NCBI RefSeq assembly: GCF_029871205.1
Contig: NZ_SSOJ01000064.1
Coordinates: forward strand, 1 to 34,010
Direction of reading: 5' to 3'
Source of the DNA: Pseudomonas sp. BN417
Lineage (GTDB): Bacteria > Pseudomonadota > Gammaproteobacteria > Pseudomonadales > Pseudomonadaceae
DNA: 34,010 nucleotides
The notes under the pieces are model-generated. The model had not been told where the DNA came from and made no database searches. It was given only the letters and a program-made list of their open reading frames with translations. Shown piece after piece: positions 8,321 to 16,776 of this stretch (its first letter is position 1; every line of letters begins with the position of its first letter). The translations under genes and the position numbers were made by a program.

Positions 8321-8518
8321 ATGCAGGTATTCAAGGTTCAAGGCATGTCCTGCGGACATTGCATCCGTGCCATCACCCAGGCCGTCCAGGCCCGCGACCA
8401 GGCCGCCGACGTGCAGGTGGACCTGGCGGCAGGCGAAGTGCGGGTGGCCAGCCGGCTGGCGCAAGAGCAGGTGCTGGAGGCGATCCGGGAGGAGGGATAT
8501 CAGGCCGAGGCGGCCTGA
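8321..8518 (+). CDS. copZ: Copper chaperone CopZ (heavy-metal-associated domain)
   Basis: The protein has 65 residues, a single ferredoxin-like heavy-metal domain. The metal site is MSCGHC (residues 8-13) in the first loop, and the fold closes with AIREEGYQAE. CopZ-type proteins bind Cu(I) in the cytoplasm and deliver it to the ATPase (CueA) or to CueR. The start at 8321 has AAGGAG at a good distance; the longer frame from 8270 would begin inside the CueR promoter. A family B palindrome follows the stop and may act as terminator. Confidence 0.95.
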   Translation: MQVFKVQGMSCGHCIRAITQAVQARDQAADVQVDLAAGEVRVASRLAQEQVLEAIREEGYQAEAA

Positions 8519-8542
8519 GGCCGACAGCGGTTGAGAACCTTT

Positions 8543-8630
8543 TGTAGGGTGGATCACGCTTCATCGATCCACCATCGGAGTTCGACAGGGTCTCGATTGG
8601 TGGACAGATAAAGCGCTGTCCACCCTACGA
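8543..8630. repeat. Paired palindromic repeat (family B)
   Basis: The left arm begins TGTAGGGTGGATCACGC and the right arm ends GCGCTGTCCACCCTACGA. It has the same head-to-head layout as 3798-3880 with a different centre. It lies 25 bases after copZ. Confidence 0.72.
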
Positions 8631-8645
8631 ACGATGTCCCCCGAT

Positions 8646-8686
8646 TGTGGGAGCGATTTCAATCGCGAATGAATTCGCTCCCACAA
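8646..8686. repeat. Compact REP pair (family A)
   Basis: TGTGGGAGCGATTTCAATCG is followed without spacer by its inverted partner GCGAATGAATTCGCTCCCAC. This is the most compact of the family A pairs and lies 13 bases beyond the TetR gene stop, between convergent copZ and tetR. Confidence 0.75.
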
Positions 8687-8699
8687 GTTGGGCCCGCAG

Positions 8700-9320
8700 T
8701 CAGTCCCAATCCTTCACCAGCCCGCGGAACAGCGCATCCACCATGGGCTCGGCATCCGTCAGCGGATCGAACAGGGTCGGGTCGCGGGTCCAGTCACTGA
8801 ACAGCCCGATCACCAGGCCATGCACCGCCCGGGACGCCTGCAGGGGCGTGATGCCCGGGCGCAGGCGTGCGCTGCAGGCGGGGCGGTCGAACAACTGTTC
8901 GCAGAGCTGGATGAACTGATCGACGAAGGCGTAGTGGCGCTCTTCGGCCTCACGCAGCTCCTCGGTGAACTCGCAGCGGTGCAGCAGGATGTTGAAGATG
9001 CGCTTGCGCTGCTCATCCCGCGCCAGGTTGATGATGGCCTCCAGGCAGAGGTCGCGCAGCGCCAGCATCGGGTTCTGGCTGCCGCAGCCGCCCAGGCGGT
9101 CGATCATCTGCTCCTGGGGCAGGCGCACCTGGGACAGCATCTCGTGGAACAGGTGGGCCTTGTTCTCGAAATGCCAGTAGACCGCGCCACGGGTCACTCC
9201 GGCGGCGCGGGCGATCTGTTCGAGGGAGGTGTGGGCCACGCCATTCTCGAGGAACAGGTGCTCGGCGGCGGCAAGTATCGCGCCACGGGTTTTCTCGGCT
9301 TCTTCTTTCGTTCTGCGCAT
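8700..9320 (-). CDS. TetR/AcrR-family repressor of the RND efflux operon (TtgR-like)
   Basis: The protein has 206 residues. The N-terminus MRRTKEEAEKTRGAILAAAE leads into a TetR helix-turn-helix (SLEQIARAAGVTRGAVYWHF, residues about 32-51), with the RRTKEEA start and GAVYWHF recognition helix typical of AcrR/TtgR/MtrR efflux repressors. The ligand domain carries ILLHRCEFTEEL, also found in TtgR. It diverges from the membrane-fusion gene, and an operator resembling those of TtgR and AcrR lies between them at 9395-9420. It most likely represses the pump and is released by the pump's substrates. Confidence 0.92.
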   Translation of the reverse strand: MRRTKEEAEKTRGAILAAAEHLFLENGVAHTSLEQIARAAGVTRGAVYWHFENKAHLFHEMLSQVRLPQEQMIDRLGGCGSQNPMLALRDLCLEAIINLARDEQRKRIFNILLHRCEFTEELREAEERHYAFVDQFIQLCEQLFDRPACSARLRPGITPLQASRAVHGLVIGLFSDWTRDPTLFDPLTDAEPMVDALFRGLVKDWD

Positions 9321-9394
9321 AGCAGTTGGGCTAATACTGTCTAGGCTTCTTGTTTGGGGAACGGAGTGTACCGATTTTGCTCGGGGAACAACCG

Positions 9395-9420
9395 TTTACA
9401 GACAAATATGAATGTATGAA
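9395..9420. promoter_or_regulatory. TtgR/AcrR-like operator
   Basis: This imperfect palindrome begins TTTACAGACAA and ends ATGAATGTATGAA. It matches from memory the P. putida TtgR operator (TTTACAAACAA...ATGAATGTAAGTA) and the E. coli AcrR site (TACATACATT...GAATGTATGTA). It lies 75 bases upstream of the tetR start and 45 bases upstream of the membrane-fusion gene start. Confidence 0.75.
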
Positions 9421-9465
9421 GCAGTCTGCTTCACTTGCCCCTTCGGCACCGTATGGAGACACCCT

Positions 9466-10641
9466 ATGCCGTTTGCTTGCCGCTTTCCCTTCAGCCTTGC
9501 ACTTTTCGCCGCATGCGCCAGTTTCGTGGGCGTCGCCGGCGCCGCCGATGCGCCGAGCGGCGCGCCGCCGGCTCCGGAGGTGATGGTGGAGACCGCCAAG
9601 TCCGCCCCGTTGCCACTGGTCCTGGAGTACGCCGGGCGCACCGCGGGCTTTCGCGAGGTGGAAGTGCGGGCCCAGGTGAGCGGCATCCTCCAGCAGCGCA
9701 CCTACCTGGAAGGCAGCAAGGTCAAGCAGGGGCAGGTGCTGTTCCGCATCGACCCGCGCACCTACGAAGCGGCCCTGGCACGGGCCAAGGGCTCGCTGGC
9801 CCAGGAGCAGGCGCGTTACCGGCAGACCGAGCGTGACCTCAAGCGTACCCGCGAGCTGCAGAAGAAGGGCTTTGCCAGCGAAAGCGAGCTGGATAACGCG
9901 ATTTCCAACTTCGAACAGAGCAAGGCCAACGTCGAGGCCGCCCAGGCCGAGGTGAAGGCGCGGCAGATCGACCTCGACTACACCACGGTGGAGGCTCCCA
10001 TCTCGGGCATGACCAGCAAGGAAACCCGCTCCGAGGGAAGCCTGGTGGTGGCCGGGGACCCCAATGGCAGCCTGCTCACCCAACTCACCCAGCTCGACCC
10101 CATCTATGTGAACTTCGCCTACCCGGACACCGAGGCGGAGCGTCTGCGCGACGGCGTGAAGAACGGCAGGATCGAACTGCCGCCGGACGGCCTGCTCAGC
10201 GCCGACCTGAAGTTCGGCGATGGCTCCACCTACCCGCTCTCCGGCCGCGTGGACTTCACCGACAGCTTCGTCAACACCGGCACCGGCACCGTCAGCGCAC
10301 GGGCCGTGGTGCCCAACCCGGAGCAGAAACTGCTCCCCGGCATGTTCGTGCGAGTGCTGGTGAAGGGCTTCACCCGGCCCCAGGCCATCACCCTGCCGGA
10401 GCGCGCCCTGGCCCAGGGGCCGCGCGGCACCTTCGTCTACGTGGTGGACAAGGACGGCATGGCGCGGGTGCGCCAGGTCAAGACCGGCGATACCCGCGAC
10501 GGCCGCTGGGTGATCGAATCCGGCGTCAGCGCCGGTGACCGGGTGATAGTCGAAGGCCTGCCCAAGGTGCGTCCCGATTCTCCGGTGAAAGCGGTGGAGG
10601 CCAGCAAGGCTCCCGCCGATAAAACCGCCAAACAGTCCTGA
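9466..10641 (+). CDS. RND efflux periplasmic adaptor (membrane fusion protein)
   Basis: The protein has 391 residues. The signal segment (residues about 1-27) ends near AGAADA; a cysteine at residue 16 sits in FAAC, a poor lipobox, so lipidation is uncertain. It continues as a MexA/AcrA-type adaptor: first lipoyl half [20 protein letters not shown], an alpha-hairpin (about 95-165, [18 protein letters not shown]), second lipoyl half [12 protein letters not shown], then beta-barrel and membrane-proximal domains. The adaptor links the inner-membrane pump to an outer-membrane channel. The ATG at 9466 follows GGAG; the earlier in-frame start at 9412 lies in the operator. The pump gene's ribosome site begins at this gene's stop codon. 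Confidence 0.93.
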   Translation: MPFACRFPFSLALFAACASFVGVAGAADAPSGAPPAPEVMVETAKSAPLPLVLEYAGRTAGFREVEVRAQVSGILQQRTYLEGSKVKQGQVLFRIDPRTYEAALARAKGSLAQEQARYRQTERDLKRTRELQKKGFASESELDNAISNFEQSKANVEAAQAEVKARQIDLDYTTVEAPISGMTSKETRSEGSLVVAGDPNGSLLTQLTQLDPIYVNFAYPDTEAERLRDGVKNGRIELPPDGLLSADLKFGDGSTYPLSGRVDFTDSFVNTGTGTVSARAVVPNPEQKLLPGMFVRVLVKGFTRPQAITLPERALAQGPRGTFVYVVDKDGMARVRQVKTGDTRDGRWVIESGVSAGDRVIVEGLPKVRPDSPVKAVEASKAPADKTAKQS

Positions 10642-10654
10642 AGGAGCGCTTGCC

Positions 10655-13600
10655 GTGATCTCGCGCTTCTTTATCGACAGACCCGTCTTCGCCGCGGTCA
10701 TCTCCATCATCATCGTGCTCGCCGGCCTTGCCGCCATGCGCGCGCTGCCGATCGCCCAGTACCCGGAAATCCTCCCGCCGCAGGTATCGGTCACCGCCGT
10801 CTACCCGGGCGCCAGCTCGCAGGTGATCGCGGAAACCGTCGCCGCGCCCCTGGAGCAGGAAATCAACGGCGTCGAGGGCATGATCTACCAGCTGTCCAAC
10901 TCCGACAGCAGCGGCGCCATGAGCCTGACCGTGTACTTCGAGGTGGGCAGGGACCCGGACCAGGCCACCATCGACGTCAACAACAAGGTCCAGGCCGCCC
11001 TGGCCAAGCTGCCGGAAGAGGTGCGCCGGCAGGGCGTGAAGGTGGAGAAGAAATCCTCCGACATCCTCCAGGTGGTCACCCTCTATTCGCCGGACAACTC
11101 CCGCGACCCGATCTTCATCAGCAACTATGCGCTGATCAACGTGATCGACGAGCTCAAGCGGATCCCCGGCGTGGGTGATGCCAGCCAGTTCGGCTCCAAG
11201 GACTACTCCATGCGCATCTGGCTGCGCCCGGACAAGCTGGCGCAGTACGATCTCACGCCCACCGATGTGGTCAACGCCATTCGCGAGCAGAACTCCCAGT
11301 TCGCTGCCGGCAGTTTCGGCCAGCAGCCGCTGAACCAGCCCCAGGATTTCACCTACACGGTGACCACCCAGGGCCGCTTCACCGATCCCAAGGAATTCGA
11401 GGGCGTCATCCTGCGTTCCGATGCCACCGGCGCGAGCCTGCTGCTGAAAGACGTGGCGCGGGTCGAACTGGGGGCGCAGGACTACTCCCTGATGACCTCC
11501 CTCAACGGCCAGCAGAACGCCGCCTTCGGCATCTACCTGCAGCCGGGGGCCAACGCCCTGGATACCGCCGAGGCGGTGAAGTCGACCATGGAGAGGTTGG
11601 CCAAGCGCTTCCCGGAAGGCATCACCTACAAGATCCCCTACGACACCACCAAATTCGTCGAAGTCTCCATCGAGGAGGTTATCCACACCTTCTTCGAGGC
11701 CCTGGTGCTGGTGGTGTTGGTGGTCTTCATCTTCCTGCAGAACTGGCGCGCCACCCTGATTCCGGTGCTGGCGATCCCGGTGTCGCTGATCGGCACCTTC
11801 GCCGGCATGTACATGCTCGGCTTCTCCATCAACCTGCTGACGTTGTTCGGCATGGTGCTGGCCATCGGCATCGTGGTCGACGACGCCATCGTGGTGATCG
11901 AAAACGTCGAGCGGGTGATGGCGACCAAGAAGATCGGCCCACGCGAGGCGGCGATCGAGGCCATGGAAGAGGTCACCGGCCCCATCATCGCCATCGTCCT
12001 GGTGCTCTGCGCGGTGTTCATCCCGGTGGGCTTCCTCGGAGGCCTGGCGGGGCAGATGTACCAGCAGTTCGCGATCACCATCGCAGTGTCCGTGGTGATT
12101 TCCGGCATCGTCGCGCTGACCCTGTCGCCGGCACTTTGCGCCCTGATGCTCAAGCCGACCCACGGCACGCCGGCGGCCCCGTTCCGCTGGTTCAACACCT
12201 TCTTCGATCGTATGACCTCGGGCTACGGCGCCGGGGTGCAGTTCTTCCTCAAGCGCGCGCTGATCGGCCTCGTGCTGTTCGGCGGGATGATCGCCCTGAT
12301 GGTCATCCTCTTCGGCCGCGTGCCCGGTGCCCTGGTGCCGGACGAGGACCAGGGCTATGTGCTCAACGCCTACTTCCTGCCGCCAGCCGCCTCGCTGACC
12401 CGCACCGAGGAAGTCACCGGCGCGGTCAGCGATCAGCTGTTGAAGCACCCGGCAGTGCAGGACGTCGTGACCTTCGCCGGTTTCGACATCCTCACCTTCG
12501 GCACCCGCAGCAACGCCGGCGTGTCCTTCGTGCCACTGAAGGACTGGAGCGAACGCACCACGCCCGAACTGGACGCACGCAACCTGACCCACAACTTCAT
12601 GGCCATGGGCGCCGGGCAGAAGGACGCCATTGTGCTGTCCTTCAACCCGCCGCCTATCACCGGCATGAGTACCACCGGCGGCTTCGAGTCCTATATCCAG
12701 GACCGCAGCGGCGGCACCGTGCAACAGTTGGAAGAGGTGGTGCAGAAGTTCGTTGCCGCGGCCTCCAAGCGACCCGAGCTGGCGGGGGTCAACACCACCT
12801 TCAACGCCAACGTGCCGCAGTACTACATCGACCTCGACCGCACCAAGGCACGCGCCCTGGGTGTGGCGATCAACGATGTCTTCACGGCTATGCAGTCCAC
12901 CTTCGGCAGCTACTACGTCAACGACTTCACCCTCTATGGGCGCACCTGGCAGGTGAGCCTGCAGTCGGAGCCGGAGTTCCGCCGCAAGCCGGATGACCTC
13001 AGCCAGGTCTACGTGCGTTCAGCCAGCGCCGACCTGGTGCCGCTGTCGTCCCTGGTGCGGGTGGAACGCATCCTCGGACCGGACTCCTATGCCCGCTTCA
13101 ACGTCTATCCGGCGGCCAAGATCCTCGGCGGCCCGGCGCCGGGCTACAGCTCCGGCCAGGCGCTGGAGGCCATGCAGGAAGTGGCGGACCAGGTGCTGGG
13201 CGAGGACTACAGCCTCGGCTGGATCGGTTCGGCCTACCAGGAGCTGGCCTCCCACGGTTCGGGCAGCATCGCCTTCGTCTTCGGCCTGATCATGGTGTTC
13301 CTCATCCTCGCCGCCCAGTACGAGCGCTGGACCCTGCCGCTGGCGGTGGTCACCGCGGTGCCCTTCGCGGTGTTCGGCGCCATCCTCGCCGTGTGGCTGC
13401 GCGGGATCCAGAACGACGTGTACTTCCAGGTCGGCCTGGTGACCCTGATCGGCCTGGGGGCGAAGAACGCCATCCTGATCGTCGAGTTCGCCGTGCTCTG
13501 CCGCGAACAGGGCATGGGTCCGGTGGAGGCGGCGCTGGAAGCGGCCAAGCTGCGCTTCCGCCCGATCGTCATGACCTCGCTGGCCTTCATCCTCGGTTGC

Positions 13601-13795
13601 GTGCCTCTGGCCATCAGCTCCGGCGCGGGCTCGGCGAGCCGCCACTCGATCGGCACCGGGGTGATCGGCGGGATGCTCGCCGCGACCGTACTGGCGACCT
13701 TCCTCATCCCCATGTTCTTCATGTTGGTGGAGAAGTCCTCGGACTGGCTGGAACGCAGGAAGGCGCCCAAGACCGAGCAGGCCCATGAGGGGTAG
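10655..13795 (+). CDS. RND multidrug efflux pump, HAE1 family (AcrB/MexB/MexF type)
   Basis: The protein has 1046 residues, the normal length. It begins with a GTG start: [20 protein letters not shown], a standard HAE1 first helix, with AAGGAG 8 bases upstream overlapping the adaptor stop. The proton-relay residues are kept: Asp409-Asp410 in helix 4 ([16 protein letters not shown]) and Lys937 in helix 10 ([13 protein letters not shown]). It is a homotrimeric inner-membrane proton/drug antiporter that takes up drugs from the periplasm and outer leaflet. No outer-membrane channel gene follows; the next element is a repeat and then an unrelated MFS gene, so it must borrow an OprM/TolC-type channel encoded elsewhere. 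Confidence 0.95.
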   Translation: MISRFFIDRPVFAAVISIIIVLAGLAAMRALPIAQYPEILPPQVSVTAVYPGASSQVIAETVAAPLEQEINGVEGMIYQLSNSDSSGAMSLTVYFEVGRDPDQATIDVNNKVQAALAKLPEEVRRQGVKVEKKSSDILQVVTLYSPDNSRDPIFISNYALINVIDELKRIPGVGDASQFGSKDYSMRIWLRPDKLAQYDLTPTDVVNAIREQNSQFAAGSFGQQPLNQPQDFTYTVTTQGRFTDPKEFEGVILRSDATGASLLLKDVARVELGAQDYSLMTSLNGQQNAAFGIYLQPGANALDTAEAVKSTMERLAKRFPEGITYKIPYDTTKFVEVSIEEVIHTFFEALVLVVLVVFIFLQNWRATLIPVLAIPVSLIGTFAGMYMLGFSINLLTLFGMVLAIGIVVDDAIVVIENVERVMATKKIGPREAAIEAMEEVTGPIIAIVLVLCAVFIPVGFLGGLAGQMYQQFAITIAVSVVISGIVALTLSPALCALMLKPTHGTPAAPFRWFNTFFDRMTSGYGAGVQFFLKRALIGLVLFGGMIALMVILFGRVPGALVPDEDQGYVLNAYFLPPAASLTRTEEVTGAVSDQLLKHPAVQDVVTFAGFDILTFGTRSNAGVSFVPLKDWSERTTPELDARNLTHNFMAMGAGQKDAIVLSFNPPPITGMSTTGGFESYIQDRSGGTVQQLEEVVQKFVAAASKRPELAGVNTTFNANVPQYYIDLDRTKARALGVAINDVFTAMQSTFGSYYVNDFTLYGRTWQVSLQSEPEFRRKPDDLSQVYVRSASADLVPLSSLVRVERILGPDSYARFNVYPAAKILGGPAPGYSSGQALEAMQEVADQVLGEDYSLGWIGSAYQELASHGSGSIAFVFGLIMVFLILAAQYERWTLPLAVVTAVPFAVFGAILAVWLRGIQNDVYFQVGLVTLIGLGAKNAILIVEFAVLCREQGMGPVEAALEAAKLRFRPIVMTSLAFILGCVPLAISSGAGSASRHSIGTGVIGGMLAATVLATFLIPMFFMLVEKSSDWLERRKAPKTEQAHEG

Positions 13796-13818
13796 GGGGG
13801 CCTGTGGGGGCCTCTCAT

Positions 13819-13918
13819 TGTGGGGGCGAATTCATTCGCTGATGGGCGCGCAGCGCCCACCTTCGGGCTCCAGTGCCGGACCTGCCGGTCCGGTCAGCGA
13901 ATGAATTCGCCCCCACAG
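13819..13918. repeat. REP pair with internal hairpins (family A)
   Basis: The left arm TGTGGGGGCGAATTCATTCG and the right arm CGAATGAATTCGCCCCCACA are perfect inverted copies about 55 bases apart. The centre carries two further hairpins, TGGGCGC/GCGCCCA and a CCGGACC/GGTCCGG pair. It lies 23 bases after the RND pump stop and probably ends or stabilises that transcript. Confidence 0.82.
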
Positions 13919-14001
13919 AAGAGCAGTTCCTCCACGATCCCAACCACTACCCCTGCTAGTATCTGGCGCCGTATCCGCAAGGGATGGCGCCAGCCTCGAC
14001 C

Positions 14002-15192
14002 ATGACGTTCCGTATCCTCCTGCTCCTCGGCGCGCTCAGCGCCTTCGGCCCCATGGCCGTCGACTTCTACCTGCCCAGCTTCCCGGCCATCGCCATTTCG
14101 TTCGGCACCGATGTGGAACACGTGCAGCTCACCCTGGCGTCTTACTTCGTCGGCCTGGCTTTCGGGCAACTGGTCTACGGCCCGCTGGCGGATCGCTTCG
14201 GTCGCCGCCCGCCGTTGCTGCTCGGGGTGACCATCTTCACCCTGGCCTCGGTGGCCTGCACACTGGCGCCCAGCCTGGAATGGCTGATCGGCGCGCGCTT
14301 CGTCCAGGCCCTGGGCGGCTGTGCCGGGATGGTGGTGTCACGGGCCGTGGTGCGCGACCTGTGCGACCCCATCGCCTCGGCCAAGGCCTTCTCGCAACTG
14401 ATGCTGGTGATGGGACTGGCGCCAATCCTGGCGCCTCTCGGCGGGGGCTTGCTGCTGGAGCTGTTCGGTTGGCAATCGATCTTCTGGGGCCTGACGCTGT
14501 TCAGCGCCCTGGTGTTGCTGGGCGTCGCCGCCTGGCTGCCGGAAACCCTTTCCGACGTGACCCCGCGCGCGCCCCTGCGTGGCGCCATGGGGCAGTACCG
14601 GCGGCTGTTCGGCGACTGGCAGTTCCTCGCCTACGGCATGACCGGCGGCCTGGCCATCGCCGGGATGTTCGCCTACATCGCCGGCTCGCCCTTCGTCTTC
14701 ATCCAGCTCTACGGCGTGCCGCCGGAGCATTACGGCTGGCTATTCGGCAGCAATGCGGCGGGCTTCATCCTGGTGGCGCAGGTCAATGCCTGGCTGTTGC
14801 GCCATCGCGGGCCGGCCTTCTGGATGCGGCGAGTGATCTGGGTCTACCTGATTTGCGCGTTGGCGCTGCTGGTGGTCTCCAGCTTGCGCACCGAGGCGCT
14901 ATGGCCGCTGTTGCTGCCGCTGTTCGGCTGCATCGCCAGCCTGGGCTGCATCCTGCCCAACGCCTCGGCCTGCGCCATGGCCGGACAGGGCCACAACGCC
15001 GGGAGTGCCTCGGCACTGATGGGTAGCCTGCAATTTACTGTGGCGGCGGGAGCCGCCGCGCTGGTGGGGGCGCTGCACGATGGCAGCGCCATGCCCCTGG
15101 CCCTGGTCATCAGCCTGTGCGGCTGCGCGGCTGTTGCCTGTGCGCTGCTGACCTGGCGCCTGGACCGCCATGGCCAGGCACCCCTGGGCTAA
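14002..15192 (+). CDS. Bcr/CflA-family MFS multidrug efflux transporter
   Basis: The protein has 396 residues and 12 predicted membrane segments. The start MTFRILLLLGALSAFGPMAV and the following DFYLPSFPAI match the Bcr/CflA drug-H+ antiporter group, as do the A-motif GPLADRFGRRPPLL between helices 2 and 3 and ALGGCAGMVVSRAVVRDL in helix 4-5. It exports drugs or dipeptide-like metabolites across the inner membrane. The start is uncertain: an in-frame ATG at 13984 has AAGGG directly touching it, and the ATG at 14002 has no clear ribosome site but fits the family start. Its stop overlaps by 3 bases the end of the small gene on the other strand. Confidence 0.88.
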   Translation: MTFRILLLLGALSAFGPMAVDFYLPSFPAIAISFGTDVEHVQLTLASYFVGLAFGQLVYGPLADRFGRRPPLLLGVTIFTLASVACTLAPSLEWLIGARFVQALGGCAGMVVSRAVVRDLCDPIASAKAFSQLMLVMGLAPILAPLGGGLLLELFGWQSIFWGLTLFSALVLLGVAAWLPETLSDVTPRAPLRGAMGQYRRLFGDWQFLAYGMTGGLAIAGMFAYIAGSPFVFIQLYGVPPEHYGWLFGSNAAGFILVAQVNAWLLRHRGPAFWMRRVIWVYLICALALLVVSSLRTEALWPLLLPLFGCIASLGCILPNASACAMAGQGHNAGSASALMGSLQFTVAAGAAALVGALHDGSAMPLALVISLCGCAAVACALLTWRLDRHGQAPLG

Positions 15193-15377
15193 CTCGCGAT
15201 TCGTCGTGACCACTCGGACAATGCATGGGGCGCCTTCAGGCGCTCCTCGAGAACGCTGACGAATCGGCGTGCTTCGGCTTCGCTACGGAAGCTCACCGCG
15301 TGCTGGTCCAGGCAGACTTGCCAGCTGGCACCCTGTGGGGTGCTGGTCGGGCGAACGAGAATTTTCACCTCTGTCAT
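15189..15377 (-). CDS. Small conserved-looking protein, function unknown
   Basis: The protein has 62 residues. It reads as a compact fold, VKILVRPTSTPQGASWQVCL then HAVSFRSEAEARRFVSVLEE. The pattern strand-strand-helix with an S-EAEAR-F helix is that of a short DUF2188-like module, but I do not recognise it firmly. The ATG at 15377 is preceded by AGGGAG, although very close. The frame is open much further upstream, but that part overlaps the PAS gene's C-terminal region and reads like a shadow. It ends tail-to-tail with the MFS gene. Confidence 0.6.
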   Translation of the reverse strand: MTEVKILVRPTSTPQGASWQVCLDQHAVSFRSEAEARRFVSVLEERLKAPHALSEWSRRIAS

Positions 15378-15477
15378 CTCCCTATCGTTTGGGGCGGGAG
15401 CTTGAGTGTAGACCTGCCCAAATGACAGGAAATGACCTCGATCAATGAGCCGACTGATGGTCGGCAACGGTCCGGTT

Positions 15478-16491
15478 TCAGGCCTGGCCACCGTCCGAGG
15501 ATTGACCTTCCGGCGTGGGCCGGCCGAGGCGTTCGAGCAATTGCTGGTAGCGATTTTCGCTTTGTCGAAGGGCATCCCGGGCGGACTTCAGGGCGCTGAA
15601 GTCGATGTCCACGCAGTAGAGCTCCAACTGGTTGTGCAGGTTGCGCAGGATCAGGTGGCTGGAGAACACCGTGACCGGACTGCCATCGCGACGCTGCAGG
15701 GTCAGCTCGCTGGCGGGAATGGCCGGCCCGCCGATCATCCAGTTGCTGATGTCGGCGACCACCTGCTCGCGCATGGCCGGCGGGATGATCAGCTCCTCCA
15801 GGTGCCGACCCATGGCCTGGTCGACGCTGTAGCCGTAGAGCTGCTCGCTGGCGTGGTTCCAGTAGATCACCCGGCGCTGACGGTCGTAGCCTTGCACGGC
15901 GATGCGCGGCGTTTGCTCGAACAGCTGGCGGAAGCGCTGCTCGCTCTCGCGTAACGCCTCTTCGTCGCGCTTCTGTCCACTGATGTTCTGCACCGTGCCG
16001 AAGGCGCGGCCGTCCGGCTGGATCTCGCCGCGCAGCGCCAGCCAGACCGGTTGCTGGTCGTTGGGCCGATTCAGCCTCGCGTTCACGGCCAGTGCGCCGC
16101 CTTGCGCGAGCAGCGCCTCCAGGCCGCGCTGAACGCCCATGCGGTCGGCCGGATAGAGACGATTCAGCAGACCTTCCAGGCTGTCCTGCGTGCCGCATTC
16201 GAGGATGCGCTGCGCGCCCGGGCTCCAGGCGAAACCCCGGTCATACTCCCAGTTGCCCAGGGTGGCGTCGCGCTGGGCCTGGTCCAGTTGCAGGCTGGTG
16301 CGCCGCAACCCCTGGCGCAGGTGCTCACGGCCCAGGCGGTGACGGCGTTCGAGAAAGAAGATCAGCAGGCCGCTGAACAGGACCAGGCCGAATACACTCA
16401 GGGAGCCCGAACCCCAGGCGAGGAGCCAGGCGCCAGCGCAGAACAGATAAAGGCCCGCCCTTATGGCGGGCCGGGCGAGGGTGGGATGCAT
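15478..16491 (-). CDS. Membrane-anchored PAS-domain protein without an output domain
   Basis: The protein has 337 residues. Two membrane helices (residues about 12-45) are followed by a linker helix, a first PAS-like domain (NWEYDRGFAWSPGAQRIL, with a PAC-type end FGTVQNISGQKRDEEALRES) and a second clear PAS (FRQLFEQTPRIAVQGYD, then VIYWNHASEQLYGYSVDQAM). It then ends in a heptad-like helix (SALKSARDALRQSENRYQQL) with no histidine kinase, GGDEF, EAL or methyl-accepting domain. It may be a sensor that signals through a partner, or a remnant of a larger cyclase. The start is weakly supported, since the ATG at 16491 lies inside a palindrome and its ribosome site is poor. Confidence 0.75.
   Translation of the reverse strand: MHPTLARPAIRAGLYLFCAGAWLLAWGSGSLSVFGLVLFSGLLIFFLERRHRLGREHLRQGLRRTSLQLDQAQRDATLGNWEYDRGFAWSPGAQRILECGTQDSLEGLLNRLYPADRMGVQRGLEALLAQGGALAVNARLNRPNDQQPVWLALRGEIQPDGRAFGTVQNISGQKRDEEALRESEQRFRQLFEQTPRIAVQGYDRQRRVIYWNHASEQLYGYSVDQAMGRHLEELIIPPAMREQVVADISNWMIGGPAIPASELTLQRRDGSPVTVFSSHLILRNLHNQLELYCVDIDFSALKSARDALRQSENRYQQLLERLGRPTPEGQSSDGGQA
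16449..16476 (-). other. Strong hairpin followed by T-rich run inside the PAS gene
   Basis: A perfect 8-bp stem (GGCCCGCC with GGCGGGCC) and a 5-base loop are followed on the minus strand by TTTAT. Taken alone it looks like a rho-independent terminator, yet it lies 15 codons inside the PAS reading frame. Confidence 0.4.
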
Positions 16492-16656
16492 CCTGGACCC
16501 CGGCGAATCGGAAGCGGAGCGATGCGGCGCGGCCGGCCGCTGGCGAAACCAGAAGAAGTCTAGTCCCTTCGTACTTCCGTACCGAACCGTTCGCCCGAGC
16601 ATCCGCTCGCTGGTCAGGGGAGGGCGGTACCTATCGCAAACCAATGCCCGCACAAG

Positions 16657-16710
16657 CCGTAGGATGGGTGGAGCGAAGCGATACCCATGGGGTGCTGATC
16701 GATGGGTATC
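16657..16710. repeat. REP element of the RAYT-linked type (family C)
   Basis: CCGTAGGATGGGTGGAGCG is followed by AAGCGATACCCATGG. The reverse complement matches the element at 32819-32852 next to the RAYT gene in almost every position. A second inverted half (GATGGGTATCGC, from 16701) follows, giving a degenerate pair. It lies in the 285-base gap between the PAS gene and the quinone oxidoreductase. Confidence 0.75.
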
Positions 16711-16776
16711 GCAGGGGCTCGCGGAACGCCGCCCGACCCATTCCACGAGGCTTGGGCGGAGCCGGTTGGCCCGGCG

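Noticed and set aside
10526-12724. 732-codon minus-strand frame opposite the RND adaptor and pump
   Set aside because: It mirrors the codon structure of the pump gene and has shadow-like composition with no recognisable domain.
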